Positions 8,204 to 16,903 are shown, numbered from the stretch's first letter. The stretch: DNA of 37,008 bases from an uncultured beta proteobacterium (GCA_900696615.1 CAADGS010000154.1:1-37008); one strand, 5' to 3'. The notes: a model not told the origin generated them from the sequence alone. A program made the numbers and translations.

Positions 8204-8753
8204 AAAACAATTCTCACTTCAAAAATATCCAGCATCACACTGTGTATGTCGCTTCAGAATCAATCAATTTAACGAATATAATCAGACTGACTCACAAAAA
8301 GACTAGTCGGCCATAAGAAAATAAGCGGTCAATGATTGGCAAAACAAAAAACATGGCCGGCAAAAAATCTAACACATTGAAATAATACCGATACCGGATT
8401 TACAACGAACGCAGGTGTCGAAAAACATTAATCTTCTTAATTCCCGGCAATCTACCGAGTATCCTATCGATTGTCAAACCAGCCGGTTTACCCACTCCGT
8501 AGCTTGAGTTATCCGGTTAATCATCACTTCCACAGTCTCTGGTTTCGCAAAAACTTAATATGATTGAAATACCTCTGACACTGGCGTGTCATCAGCGGCT
8601 GTTAGCATTCCTGACAGCATAAATCGAAGATTGTTCTTGCGGCTTATGCGCATTCCAGTCGATGCATGAATAAACACGTTGCTGGTGTGTTTAGGATGTA
8701 TCAAATGACTGTGATGCATTTATGAAATTCAAATAACTCTTTTGGAGAAACTT
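8204..8753. other. 550-bp intergenic stretch without a recognised gene
   Basis: No feature is supported with confidence. The stretch separates cysH (minus) from the secreted-protein gene (plus) and should hold both promoters. The last bases carry the ribosome binding site TTGGAG used by the gene at 8754. On the minus strand around 8404-8499 there is a 30-codon open frame, but it has no good start or known motif. Confidence 0.4.
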
Positions 8754-9272
8754 ATGAAAATGCAAAAAATCTCGTCAATGATAGCGGTTGCGGCATTATG
8801 TTTACTGAGCTTCAACGTTATGGCAGCTTGCGCACCGCAAGTTCAAACCAAAGTTACTCAAGCGCCATATACAACATTGAATGCCATTTTGACTCCTGCC
8901 AGAGTAACCAGTTTCAAAAACAAGTTGGAAGCAGTTTCCAATTCAGCAACTTATAACATCTTACGTGCTGAAGCCGTAGCAACCGCAAATTTACTTGCTG
9001 ACGGCCGTGTAGTAATAACGTTGCCCGATGGAACGGTAGTTGTCGATACCTCTAAGGGTTCAGCCAACACATACGCCAACTTTCAAGCCAAAACAATCAA
9101 TGAAAACCACAACACACGCGTAGCCATCCTGGATGCTCAAATCTATGACTGCGGACTCGGTCTGGAAACAAAAACCAGCACGTCAACGGGCGATGTGGAA
9201 GTCTATCTGGCCAAACGCCTTGGTGCTTATTTAAATAGCGCTGGAACCGTCAGATTGTCAAACAAACAATAA
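8754..9272 (+). CDS. Secreted protein of unknown function
   Basis: A 172-residue protein that I do not recognise. The ATG at 8754 is chosen because TTGGAG lies directly upstream and the protein then begins with a classical Sec signal peptide (KMQKIS, hydrophobic IAVAALCLLSF, cleavage after NVMA). A TTG 12 bases upstream would only add MEKL. The mature part starts ACAPQVQ and has one other cysteine (YDCGLG), so a disulfide in the periplasm or outside is possible. A segment GRVVITLPDGTVVVDT looks like beta structure. It is monocistronic, followed by a hairpin, and preceded by an unusually long gap. The function is unknown. Confidence 0.75.
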   Translation: MKMQKISSMIAVAALCLLSFNVMAACAPQVQTKVTQAPYTTLNAILTPARVTSFKNKLEAVSNSATYNILRAEAVATANLLADGRVVITLPDGTVVVDTSKGSANTYANFQAKTINENHNTRVAILDAQIYDCGLGLETKTSTSTGDVEVYLAKRLGAYLNSAGTVRLSNKQ

Positions 9273-9285
9273 CCTTAGCCTTAAA

Positions 9286-9313
9286 GAGTGAGTCGCCACT
9301 TGGCTGCTCACTC
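9286..9313 (+). terminator. Hairpin after the secreted-protein gene
   Basis: GAGTGAG (9286-9292) pairs perfectly with CTCACTC (9307-9313), with an inner GCC/GGC pairing. It lies 14 bp after the stop codon, where a terminator is expected, but no clear T-run follows, so termination strength is uncertain. Confidence 0.5.
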
Positions 9314-9386
9314 GATCATTCTACCATCGCAATTATCATCGTCGCTGAACACGCAGAGAACGGATAACCAGTTATTTAATACCTTT

Positions 9387-10307
9387 TCATTCATTCCACA
9401 GATTCCCCAGATAACCGCCGACTTCCATCATCCAGGCTACCCCTAAATGCACAGCCAATCCACCCGCAATGGACTGAGTTTTATGCGCGATCATGCCAAG
9501 CAGCACGCCTCCAAAAAAAGAGGAAATACACTCGAACAAAGGCTTGCCAAAATGTATGCTGCAATAAAATGTGGCCATAGGCAAAATCACAGTTACACCC
9601 GCATAGCGCATAAATGCAAATATCAAGAAACCACGAAAAAACAATTCGATGGTAACAAAATCAATGCCATAACTGATTTCATACAGTAGCTGTAATATCA
9701 GCGGAAAATCGGTATATGGGATAATAAAAGCAATTTTCTTCAGTTGCGGATAGGTATTTAAAAAGTCCGATTGTGAGCTGGCAAATATAATGAGTGGCAG
9801 CATCAATGCAAGAATCAGAAAATAAGGCTGCCACGATACCCCTTTGATTGTCATGCCCCAGAAGCTTTGCTGCTTAGGCAGGATCTTATATATGACAACT
9901 AATGGAATTATTACAATCAGCAGCTTAAAAGGCAACGTCGTGACAGCCGTTAAATAGCTTCCCCAAATTCCCTCGATTTTATTTTCCAATGGATTGGCCA
10001 CACTGACTTTAAGCGCGAACAACGCGGGTGCACAGAGCAATAACAGCCAAAATGCAGGGGTAGTCATTACTAACTGCTTTCTGAATGAAATAGCGAATAA
10101 ATAGGGAACAATAAATGCACAGCAATACATGAGAAACAATGCAAACCATCGTTCGACCCGAGTATCTAGTCCCGCTATCCATCGATTTTCAATGCCTAAC
10201 TGATAGTTAAGCGCAATGAGAATACTTACCCAGACAATGCAAAACAGCGCCAGCCATTTATCGATAATCTCGGCATATTCCCGCAAACAAGAAATAATAT
10301 TAGTCAT
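9387..10307 (-). CDS. CPBP (CAAX/Abi) family membrane protein with altered catalytic motif
   Basis: A multi-pass membrane protein of about 306 residues with eight or more hydrophobic segments. The C-terminal part has the layout of CPBP intramembrane proteases: motif 1 VTIELFFRGF, motif 2 CSIHFGKP, and motif 3 GGVLLGMIAHKTQSIAGGLAVHLGVAW. In the family motif 1 is EExxxR; here the first Glu is replaced by Ile, so protease activity is doubtful or the enzyme is divergent. The ATG at 10307 (MTNIISCL) is preferred over the upstream TTG (10370) because AGG is suitably placed and the extra residues are not membrane-like. The gene is divergent from the EAL-HDOD gene. Substrate and role are unknown. 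Confidence 0.7.
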   Translation of the reverse strand: MTNIISCLREYAEIIDKWLALFCIVWVSILIALNYQLGIENRWIAGLDTRVERWFALFLMYCCAFIVPYLFAISFRKQLVMTTPAFWLLLLCAPALFALKVSVANPLENKIEGIWGSYLTAVTTLPFKLLIVIIPLVVIYKILPKQQSFWGMTIKGVSWQPYFLILALMLPLIIFASSQSDFLNTYPQLKKIAFIIPYTDFPLILQLLYEISYGIDFVTIELFFRGFLIFAFMRYAGVTVILPMATFYCSIHFGKPLFECISSFFGGVLLGMIAHKTQSIAGGLAVHLGVAWMMEVGGYLGNLWNE

Positions 10308-10484
10308 GTGGCGCCTAAAAAAACAACAGGTTAAAAAAACAATACGATGAATTGAAAAGTAGATAGACAATGCATTGCTTACGTAAATTTATGATTAGGC
10401 CATAAAAAGCTATTTTTTTTTACATAAAGCCGCTCTATGAATTGTTATATGCTTTTCCCGACAAATTTTCATTTGGAGAAAGAT

Positions 10485-11762
10485 ATGGGAGGCTTTTTTC
10501 TTGGTCGGCAACCGATCCTGGATCGTAATCATAATCTAGTAGCTTTTGAGCTACTATTCAGACAAGAAGAAACCGAAGAAGCTGCGCATGTTACCGATGA
10601 TTTGTCCGCTTCTGCCAATGTCATTGTAAATGCTTACGGCAAATTCGGCATTCATAATGTGCTGGGACGACAACGCGGCTTCATCAATGCCGACCCCGAT
10701 CTTATCATGAGCGACATCATTACTTTACTGCCAAGCAAACATATCGTATTGGAAGTCAAAGAATCTGCATCCATTACACCAGAATTCATGCAACGCTGTA
10801 AGGAGTTGAAGAAAAAAGGCTATCAATTTGCGTTGGATAATATTGTAGCAATTAACCAGAAAGTGGAATTATTGCTGCCTTTGGTCAGCGTCGTCAAAGT
10901 CGACATACTGGCATTAAATCAAAACGAGCTTAGCAAGCTTGTGGTCGAACTCAATCGCTGGCCAGTTTTATTATTAGCATTGAAAGTTGAAAACCGCGAA
11001 CAAGAAGCGCATTGCCGGCAATTGGGCTTTCAAATGTTTCAAGGTTATTATTTTGCTAAACCCGAAGTCATGTCAGTAAAACGCGCCGAACCTGACAAAG
11101 CATCATTGCTGAAGCTGCTATCCCTGACCACGTGCAATGATAGTCAGGATGACAATTATGAAGGCACAAGCCAGATAAATAACATTGATGAAATCGAAAA
11201 AGAATTTAAACATCAGCCGGGTTTAAGTTATAACCTTTTGCGCATGGTCAACTCCGGTAATGATGGCACGCCCCAAAAAATTAATTCTATCAAGCAAGCC
11301 ATCGGTTTAATGGGACTCAAGCAATTACAAAAATGGATACAACTGTTGCTCTACACCTCGAACCCAACAGAGGACAGTAGTTTGGGCTCGATAACTCAAT
11401 CCGCTGTGACACGTGGCAGATCGATGGAGCTCATTGCAACCATTGAACGCCCGCATGATAAGAATTACCAGGAAAGAGCATACATGGTTGGAATGCTTTC
11501 GCTGCTCGATGAACTACTCGGTATTGATATGCACAAGATTGTTGATAAATTGGGGATATCTGATGACATCAGCAAAGCATTAATAACCCGCCAAGGACGA
11601 TTAGGTCAGTCATTGAAATTGATTGAAGCCAAAGAAAAAGGCGAAACGGTTTCCATTCAAGCCATTGTCTCGGAACTTGGTTTTTTGAGTATGAACGAAT
11701 TCACAAATATAGAAACGCAGGCTCTGGGATGGGTTAATCGCGTCGGCGAAACGATAAATTAG
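10485..11762 (+). CDS. EAL-like/HDOD domain signalling protein
   Basis: About 425 residues in two domains. The N-terminal 190 or so form a degenerate EAL domain: FLGRQPILDRNHNLVAFELLFR has ELL in place of the catalytic EAL, and other metal-binding acidic residues are missing, so c-di-GMP hydrolysis is unlikely. The remainder is an HDOD domain (GLSYNLLRMVNSG, SIKQAIGLMGLKQLQKWI). This is the YuxH-type architecture, usually a non-enzymatic regulator of motility or biofilm. The ATG at 10485 is chosen because it has GGAGAAAG just upstream and gives the conserved MGGFFLGRQPI start; an upstream ATG at 10437 lacks both. cheV follows on the same strand after 168 bp but has its own promoter. Confidence 0.88.
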   Translation: MGGFFLGRQPILDRNHNLVAFELLFRQEETEEAAHVTDDLSASANVIVNAYGKFGIHNVLGRQRGFINADPDLIMSDIITLLPSKHIVLEVKESASITPEFMQRCKELKKKGYQFALDNIVAINQKVELLLPLVSVVKVDILALNQNELSKLVVELNRWPVLLLALKVENREQEAHCRQLGFQMFQGYYFAKPEVMSVKRAEPDKASLLKLLSLTTCNDSQDDNYEGTSQINNIDEIEKEFKHQPGLSYNLLRMVNSGNDGTPQKINSIKQAIGLMGLKQLQKWIQLLLYTSNPTEDSSLGSITQSAVTRGRSMELIATIERPHDKNYQERAYMVGMLSLLDELLGIDMHKIVDKLGISDDISKALITRQGRLGQSLKLIEAKEKGETVSIQAIVSELGFLSMNEFTNIETQALGWVNRVGETIN

Positions 11763-11859
11763 CCCTTAGCCAGGCTTGAATTTGATATGACACACTTTTC
11801 TTCGGCAAAAGCGCATATGCTTCAGCGGCATCCAAGCCACCATTATTTTGCTTAATTTA

Positions 11860-11886
11860 TCAAGCTTTTTGCCTTATAGCCGATAC
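11860..11886 (+). promoter_or_regulatory. Candidate FliA (sigma-28) promoter for cheV
   Basis: TCAAGCTT (11860-11867), then exactly 11 bases, then GCCGATAC (11879-11886). The sigma-28 consensus is TAAAGTTT-N11-GCCGATAA, so 6 of 8 and 7 of 8 positions match with ideal spacing. The site lies 45 bp before the cheV ATG, which fits a flagellar class III chemotaxis gene. Confidence 0.72.
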
Positions 11887-11930
11887 CTTACACTATTCAA
11901 TCTAATGTCAATAACCACGGAGAGGATGCC

Positions 11931-12884
11931 ATGAACCCAACAACATTACACGAAATTGACGAGCGCACTAATTTAACGGCCAGTAATAAATTTGAGTTAT
12001 TGCTGTTCAGATTAGGAGATGCTCGTGGCACTGGTCATCGCGAATTATTTGGCATCAATGTATTCAAAATACGCGAAATCCTTGTTATGCCAACTATCAC
12101 CGCAATCGCTAACGCTCCCGCTAATGTATTGGGTGTTGCCAATATTCGGGGACAAGTCATTACAGTCATCGATTTACCTAAAGTTGTAGGGTGCACGCCT
12201 AAAAAAGGAACTCCGATCCTACTCGTCACTGAATACGCAAGATCAACGCAAGCTTTCGCAATCGAAGAAGTCAATGAAATCGTACGTCTGGAGTGGAATC
12301 AAGTTATCGCCGCGGAAGGTAAAGGCGGAAATCTTATTACCAGCATTGCACGGCTCGATGGCAACACGGAAGATTCCCGATTAGCCCAGGTTCTCGACGT
12401 CGAACAAATCCTGCGCGATGTTTTACCTGGTACCGCAGAAAACTTTGTTCCCAATAAAATTGATACGACATTTAAGCTTCCTTCCGGCAAAATTATTCTC
12501 GCTGCCGACGACTCACCGCTGGCACGCAGCATGCTTGAGAATACTCTTAAAACACTGAATCTACCTTTTGTCATGACTAAAACTGGACTCGAAGCATGGA
12601 CAAAAATTCAAGCTCTGTCCGATGCAGCCAAAGCGGAAGGTAAATCACTTCAAGACAAAGTTGCACTCGTACTTACCGATCTCGAAATGCCCGAAATGGA
12701 TGGCTTTACCCTCACTCGCAATATCAAGAACAACCAGCAATTCAAATCAATCCCAGTTGTGATTCATTCCTCACTAACTGGCGAGGCCAATGAAAATCAC
12801 GTTAAATCAGTTGGTGCCGATGCTTACGTTGCCAAGTTTGTAGCGGATGAATTGGCTGCGGCCATTCAAAGAGTGTTGCAATAA
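11931..12884 (+). CDS. cheV: Chemotaxis coupling protein CheV (CheW-receiver fusion)
   Basis: A 317-residue adaptor that couples chemoreceptors to CheA and tunes signalling through its own receiver domain. Residues about 20-165 form a CheW-like domain (FGINVFKIREIL, VLGVANIRGQVITVIDL). Residues about 186-317 form a CheY-like receiver with acidic Asp193/Asp194, phosphoacceptor Asp250 in LVLTDLEMPEMDG, a Ser/Thr switch in HSSLTG and a conserved Lys near VAKF. The ATG has GGAGAGG upstream. A sigma-28 promoter at 11860-11886 places it in the flagellar regulon. No che or fli gene adjoins it, so it is an orphan locus outside the main chemotaxis cluster. Confidence 0.95.
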   Translation: MNPTTLHEIDERTNLTASNKFELLLFRLGDARGTGHRELFGINVFKIREILVMPTITAIANAPANVLGVANIRGQVITVIDLPKVVGCTPKKGTPILLVTEYARSTQAFAIEEVNEIVRLEWNQVIAAEGKGGNLITSIARLDGNTEDSRLAQVLDVEQILRDVLPGTAENFVPNKIDTTFKLPSGKIILAADDSPLARSMLENTLKTLNLPFVMTKTGLEAWTKIQALSDAAKAEGKSLQDKVALVLTDLEMPEMDGFTLTRNIKNNQQFKSIPVVIHSSLTGEANENHVKSVGADAYVAKFVADELAAAIQRVLQ

Positions 12885-12928
12885 TTACCTTGAAGTCGCT
12901 GATTCTTTATACTGATCCAACAATGCAC

Positions 12929-12959
12929 TAGCCGATCCCGTTTCCGATAGGATCGGCTA
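12929..12959 (+). terminator. Perfect 10-bp hairpin between cheV and the convergent TM2 gene
   Basis: TAGCCGATCC (12929-12938) pairs perfectly with GGATCGGCTA (12950-12959) around an 11-base loop. It sits 45 bp after cheV and 56 bp beyond the end of the opposing gene. No strong T-run follows on either side, so it is a probable but not textbook terminator. Confidence 0.5.
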
Positions 12960-13014
12960 AAATTATCTTAGATTTCCGTACTGATCGATATTCCATGACA
13001 GTGCCAATATAAGC

Positions 13015-13401
13015 TCATAAATCTCCGGTTATTTCACGATAAATGGCTATCATGACAGCATTGTTGTAATCCTGAATGATATCCTGGGATTTAAACAACG
13101 CCTTGAGTTCAACTATGGTGATAGCGATTAGCAGAACCACCCCGGCCAGTGCAAGTCCCGTAAAAAGCAGTATCACACCGAACAGAAATATACTTAAATT
13201 GACTAATCCCCGTACCCATTTGCCCAGATAAAAATGATGCAATCCGGCAATGAATAAATAATTCAATGTTGCGTAAGTATCGGGATCTTTCAATCGTTGT
13301 TCCGTTCGTTTAAAGAATTGGAATCGCTGCTCCTCCGGTAATTCGCGCACTAATTTCCGGATACGCTCCTCGTCTTCCTGAATTGCTTCTTTAGTTTTCA
13401 T
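13015..13401 (-). CDS. TM2-domain-like small membrane protein
   Basis: A 128-residue protein with a charged N-terminal helix (about 1-45, rich in Glu, Arg and Lys) followed by two hydrophobic segments. FIAGLHHFYLGKWVRGLVNL matches the TM2 domain pattern (GxHxFYLGKxxxG), and a second strongly hydrophobic stretch runs about 80-105. It ends with a short soluble tail. The start is 4 bp after the stop of the DUF4177-like gene, so translation is probably coupled. The function of TM2 proteins in bacteria is unknown. Confidence 0.7.
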   Translation of the reverse strand: MKTKEAIQEDEERIRKLVRELPEEQRFQFFKRTEQRLKDPDTYATLNYLFIAGLHHFYLGKWVRGLVNLSIFLFGVILLFTGLALAGVVLLIAITIVELKALFKSQDIIQDYNNAVMIAIYREITGDL

Positions 13402-13405
13402 TGCA

Positions 13406-13618
13406 CTAACGTGCCAGCGTGATAATTACCGCTTCACGTTTCCAAAACAGCATAAAACGCTTCTGCTCGACAAATTGAAATAATAGCGTCCAACCATCGG
13501 CCGCCTCTTTATTGAGCGTAACCTCCAGTCGCTTAATCGGAATACCGGACGCTCCCAAGAAAATCGTCCCCAACCCGCCTTCTGTGATATGCAATACTTT
13601 ATATTCCTTATAAGCCAT
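13406..13618 (-). CDS. DUF4177-like small protein
   Basis: A 70-residue protein with a beta-strand start (KEYKVLHITEG), a middle LNKEAADGWTLLFQFVEQ and a final beta-strand WKREAVIITLAR. The LNxxaxxGWxLv pattern is that of DUF4177 and related small domains of unknown function. The ribosome binding site AAGGGAG lies upstream of the ATG. It precedes the TM2 gene by 4 bp and follows the nuclease-like gene by 62 bp on the same strand, so the three may form an operon. Confidence 0.65.
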   Translation of the reverse strand: MAYKEYKVLHITEGGLGTIFLGASGIPIKRLEVTLNKEAADGWTLLFQFVEQKRFMLFWKREAVIITLAR

Positions 13619-13680
13619 CCTTAATCTCCCTTGATATCAAAAAAAGTAAGACGTTACCGATCCATCATTATCTTTAATCT

Positions 13681-14643
13681 TTAAAACCAGCCTTCAAGAC
13701 GCCACCCCCTCGTGACAAACAATGGAACGAATGCAGGCGGAATATATAGACGGTCTTCCACATTGGGAATGCGGAAGTAATGCTGCGCCTGCAAGATGAC
13801 GTCATCATCGCGGCTCAAATCGATCACTGCGCGATTGGGTATTTCGCGCCGTCCGAGATAACGCACCTCAAATGCTTCCAAGCACAGCGTATTATCCGAG
13901 TTAAAAACACCGATCTTGTTAGCACGCGCTTGACTTACAAAATTACGCGCACGGCTCAAATCAATATTGGATTCAGCGACCCGCTTTGCCATGCCAGGCG
14001 CAAACACGGCATCCAGTAATGATTTCTCTCGAAATGGTGCAATATTTGGCCAAATGAAATAAGGCAGCGCGACTCCCTTTTCGAGCTGACGCTCATTGTA
14101 CGAGAGCGGTCGCGAATTCGGAGTATTGGCATTGGGTTGATTGCGATTAATAAAAGCCAAAAAGCGGCCATACGCATCAAATACTTCATGGGAAAACGCA
14201 AAAAAATATCCGAAGGTATCCGGGTTTTGCCCTAATGCGTCCATATCCGCCTGCACCTGCTCGATTAATGCCTGCTCCGCTCTTTCACCGTGAAAGCGGT
14301 GATTGATACCGGCACCGGGACCAACACGGCCACGCAAGTATTCAATCAGCCTGGCATCGAGATGATACGAACCCAACCCGGGCAAAAAAGGATCGGTGAG
14401 ATACGCATCCCATTCCGCCGAATCAAGACGGCGCGAAGCTTGCGACCCTGGCAGTTGAAAGTTTTTTTCCGGGGTATCCACACCGAGAAAACGCACCGAT
14501 CCGCTTCCGCGGAGATGAAAACCAATGGTATCGCCGTCTGCAATCGATGAATCGAGTGATTGCGGCTGACCATCTATTCCACGGCGGATAGAACCAACCG
14601 CCCGGATATTGCCGCCTATGTCAAAGAAAATATCAGCCATCAT
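13681..14643 (-). CDS. Staphylococcal-nuclease-fold protein with large insertion
   Basis: A 320-residue protein. Residues 36-59 (ADGDTIGFHLRG...VRFLGVDTPE) are the conserved core of thermonuclease (SNase) domains, and DAYGRFLAF at 157-165 is the second conserved segment. The catalytic set Asp36/Asp38, Arg51, Asp56, Glu59 and Arg160 is present, so nuclease activity is plausible. About 95 residues lie between the two motifs, more than in the 150-residue staphylococcal enzyme, and some 150 further residues follow with no domain I recognise. There is no signal peptide, which is unusual because such nucleases are commonly secreted. GGAGG precedes two adjacent ATG codons (14643 and 14640); the second is spaced better. 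Confidence 0.72.
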   Translation of the reverse strand: MMADIFFDIGGNIRAVGSIRRGIDGQPQSLDSSIADGDTIGFHLRGSGSVRFLGVDTPEKNFQLPGSQASRRLDSAEWDAYLTDPFLPGLGSYHLDARLIEYLRGRVGPGAGINHRFHGERAEQALIEQVQADMDALGQNPDTFGYFFAFSHEVFDAYGRFLAFINRNQPNANTPNSRPLSYNERQLEKGVALPYFIWPNIAPFREKSLLDAVFAPGMAKRVAESNIDLSRARNFVSQARANKIGVFNSDNTLCLEAFEVRYLGRREIPNRAVIDLSRDDDVILQAQHYFRIPNVEDRLYIPPAFVPLFVTRGWRLEGWF

Positions 14644-14790
14644 GAAACCTCCGGCAAGTAGACCAGATTGTCTTTTTTAAAACGATGTTGATTTTTAAAC
14701 AATAACTAAATCCACTGCCATCATATCATAGCCATACTTATAGACCTTAATCCACCCTCAAATGCGAAACGAACAAACGTTAATTTGATG

Positions 14791-15402
14791 TTAGCGCAAT
14801 CGAATGGATTCAATTCGATTTGCGACAACAACCCGCCTGCGATAGGCAATTAAGCACATCAGAACCACACATACTGCTGCAATGGAGGCTGGAAATAATA
14901 GCGTCGTTGCGGAAAAATTTTCCATCGCCATCATCACCAGCAAATTGCGAACCGTGAACAAACCAAAAAACAACAATGATTCTGAATAGGGGAAATAATA
15001 AGCTTTCCTGATAGTCGGCCCAAATCCGAGTACATCGACAATGGTCAAGGTAACTACCGCCCATAACGGATCGGAAGTCATATACCACAACGGCAACGAC
15101 GACAACGCCGAAATAAAAAATATCCAATCAGTTTTTGTAATCGTCACATCCGCACGTTTTAAATAAGCCAAGCAAGCAATGAAAATTGTAATACTGCCGG
15201 AAACGCCGATCGGCCAAGCTCCTACGCCTCCTTTATCCTGGAGCTGCGCCAGAAAAGCAAAAAATGTTGTGACGCCCCAGATGATCCAGGAAAACACGTG
15301 CGGCGTAATGGTACCGTTAAAGATTGCGCGGATATAGGGAATGAAGGCTGTCAGTGTCAACACGATGGCAATCGCGCTAATTATTTCTTTGTAATAATAC
15401 AT
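14791..15402 (-). CDS. Membrane protein with two PQ-loop/SWEET-like repeats
   Basis: A 203-residue protein with six or seven hydrophobic segments. Two related units are visible: LTAFIPYIRAIFNGTITPHV then FSWIIWG near the N-terminus, and VLGFGPTIRKAYYFPYSES near residue 140. Each has a Pro before a conserved I-R and a following Pro plus Ser, as in PQ-loop and SWEET/SemiSWEET transporters. I infer a small transporter-like fold made by duplication; the substrate cannot be read. AGGG precedes the ATG. The gene follows the glycosyltransferase gene on the same strand with a 92-bp gap. Confidence 0.5.
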   Translation of the reverse strand: MYYYKEIISAIAIVLTLTAFIPYIRAIFNGTITPHVFSWIIWGVTTFFAFLAQLQDKGGVGAWPIGVSGSITIFIACLAYLKRADVTITKTDWIFFISALSSLPLWYMTSDPLWAVVTLTIVDVLGFGPTIRKAYYFPYSESLLFFGLFTVRNLLVMMAMENFSATTLLFPASIAAVCVVLMCLIAYRRRVVVANRIESIRLR

Positions 15403-15494
15403 GCCGCCCTGATTTTTCTCTTGTAAATACCCAAATACCTATCACGTATTGATCAATAATCAAGGGTACCCCACTATATTCGGAAAGATAAAAG

Positions 15495-16757
15495 TTACAA
15501 ACTACCGTTTTTCCTCGATGATGGCGATTGTGCCATGAGCTTTTCAATATGTTCCACTGCACGGGACACTCCTTGTTCTTCCTCCATTGCTTCACCCAAA
15601 GCATTTGCGCACCGGACAATTTCTGGCATTTCAGCGAAAGCAATCATGTCAGATAAGCTTTTTGCATTGATTTTGGTATGGTGAATATAATTCGGTGCAA
15701 CACGTGCTGCTGTCAATCGGTCTGCCCAGAAAAATTGATCGCCGGCAAATGGAATCACAATCGACGGCACACCCGCTCGACATGCGGCATGCGACGTACC
15801 AGCGCCACCATGATGAATCGCCATTGCAGTACGGGGAAACAACCAGTGATGCGGCGTATCGCCAATGACAAAAAAATTTTCAGGCAATAAGGTAGAATCA
15901 ACGCCGCTCCATCCAGGATAAAAAAGGGCTCGACGCCCGTCAATGGCATCGACGACGGTGACTAAGAGCTTTTTCCGGTCAAACCCTGCCATGCTGCCAA
16001 AACCTACATAAATCGGCAGCTCGCCGAAAGAAAGGAATTCCGCCAAAGCGACTGGCGGTTCCCAGGTGCCGGAATCGACATACCATGCGCCGCATATTTT
16101 CCAGATCTCAGGCCAATCTTCCGGTTGTGGCACTAGATGGCGCGACATGCCATACAGAATCGGGTAATCGCACCACATCCGATTGCGTGGCGCTTGACCC
16201 AACACTTCACGGCGTGCTTCATTGATGCGCTTGCGGAATGACTGCCACAACAAAGCGTTAACCGCACGATGACTGATCAGATTCAACCAGCCTGGCATCC
16301 GCCAAGGGGGCAACAGCGGCGAAGCAAACGCCCGGGTCGGCGACATCGGCCAAAGCCCCAGGCCGATAGCCGGCATATGCAAATACTCCGCCACAGACAA
16401 ACCGACGTAACTCGCAATGCCTGAAAACAGAATTGCATCGGAAAATTGAGCGTGATCGGCAATCTCTCTCATCCACGAAACCGTATTTTCGTCGGCAATA
16501 TGCGCAACCGCCTTGGCCATTTGCGTCACATCGCTTCCTTCCCGCATCAGCTTAGAGAATGCACCATCATCCCCAACTGCTGCCTTCATGTCGCCACTCA
16601 GCGCATGAAAAGAAATTCCATGTGCTTGCGCAGTCGCCAGAGCGGACCGATCCGCAAGAAAATGAACTTCATGATCCGCATCCAACAAACCACGACATAA
16701 TCCAATCAACGGAAGGGTATCTCCAGTTGTTCCATAGGTGACGACAGTGAAGCGCAT
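15495..16757 (-). CDS. Glycosyltransferase, GT1/MGT (UGT-like) family
   Basis: A 420-residue GT-B-fold transferase. The N-terminus VVTYGTTGDTLPLIGLCRGL is the acceptor-side Rossmann start of the YjiC/sterol-glucosyltransferase group. The C-terminal donor-binding motif is complete: HHGGAGTSHAACRAGVPSIV followed by PFAGDQFFWADR. It should move a sugar from a nucleotide-sugar donor to a small lipophilic acceptor; the acceptor is unknown. There is no signal peptide or clear membrane segment. No biosynthetic cluster surrounds it, and the upstream gene is divergent. Confidence 0.85.
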   Translation of the reverse strand: MRFTVVTYGTTGDTLPLIGLCRGLLDADHEVHFLADRSALATAQAHGISFHALSGDMKAAVGDDGAFSKLMREGSDVTQMAKAVAHIADENTVSWMREIADHAQFSDAILFSGIASYVGLSVAEYLHMPAIGLGLWPMSPTRAFASPLLPPWRMPGWLNLISHRAVNALLWQSFRKRINEARREVLGQAPRNRMWCDYPILYGMSRHLVPQPEDWPEIWKICGAWYVDSGTWEPPVALAEFLSFGELPIYVGFGSMAGFDRKKLLVTVVDAIDGRRALFYPGWSGVDSTLLPENFFVIGDTPHHWLFPRTAMAIHHGGAGTSHAACRAGVPSIVIPFAGDQFFWADRLTAARVAPNYIHHTKINAKSLSDMIAFAEMPEIVRCANALGEAMEEEQGVSRAVEHIEKLMAQSPSSRKNGSL

Positions 16758-16835
16758 AATTTCTTTACGAATTTAAGGATGGATAATCAGGCTGGGCCTA
16801 TTCTCTTGACGCAGTGCTGGAGGAAAATGAAAACG

Positions 16836-16903
16836 TATTGTATAGCTTTGTAGGCTTATTATCGCCTCATTTATTCGCAAGCGTTGTATGTTCTTATACA
16901 ATA
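16836..16903. repeat. Inverted repeat upstream of the carbonic anhydrase gene
   Basis: TATTGTATA (16836-16844) and its exact complement TATACAATA (16895-16903) are separated by 50 bp, in the gap between the glycosyltransferase and carbonic anhydrase genes. They may be paired operator half-sites or chance in A+T-rich DNA. Confidence 0.3.

Noticed and set aside
8404-8499. About 30-codon minus-strand frame (reads TIDRILGRLPGIKKINVF near its middle)
   Set aside because: No good start codon with ribosome binding site and no recognisable family; open frames of this length occur by chance.
10437-10484. Upstream ATG for the EAL-HDOD gene
   Set aside because: The ATG at 10485 has a strong GGAGAAAG site and begins the conserved domain; the extra 16 residues look non-coding.
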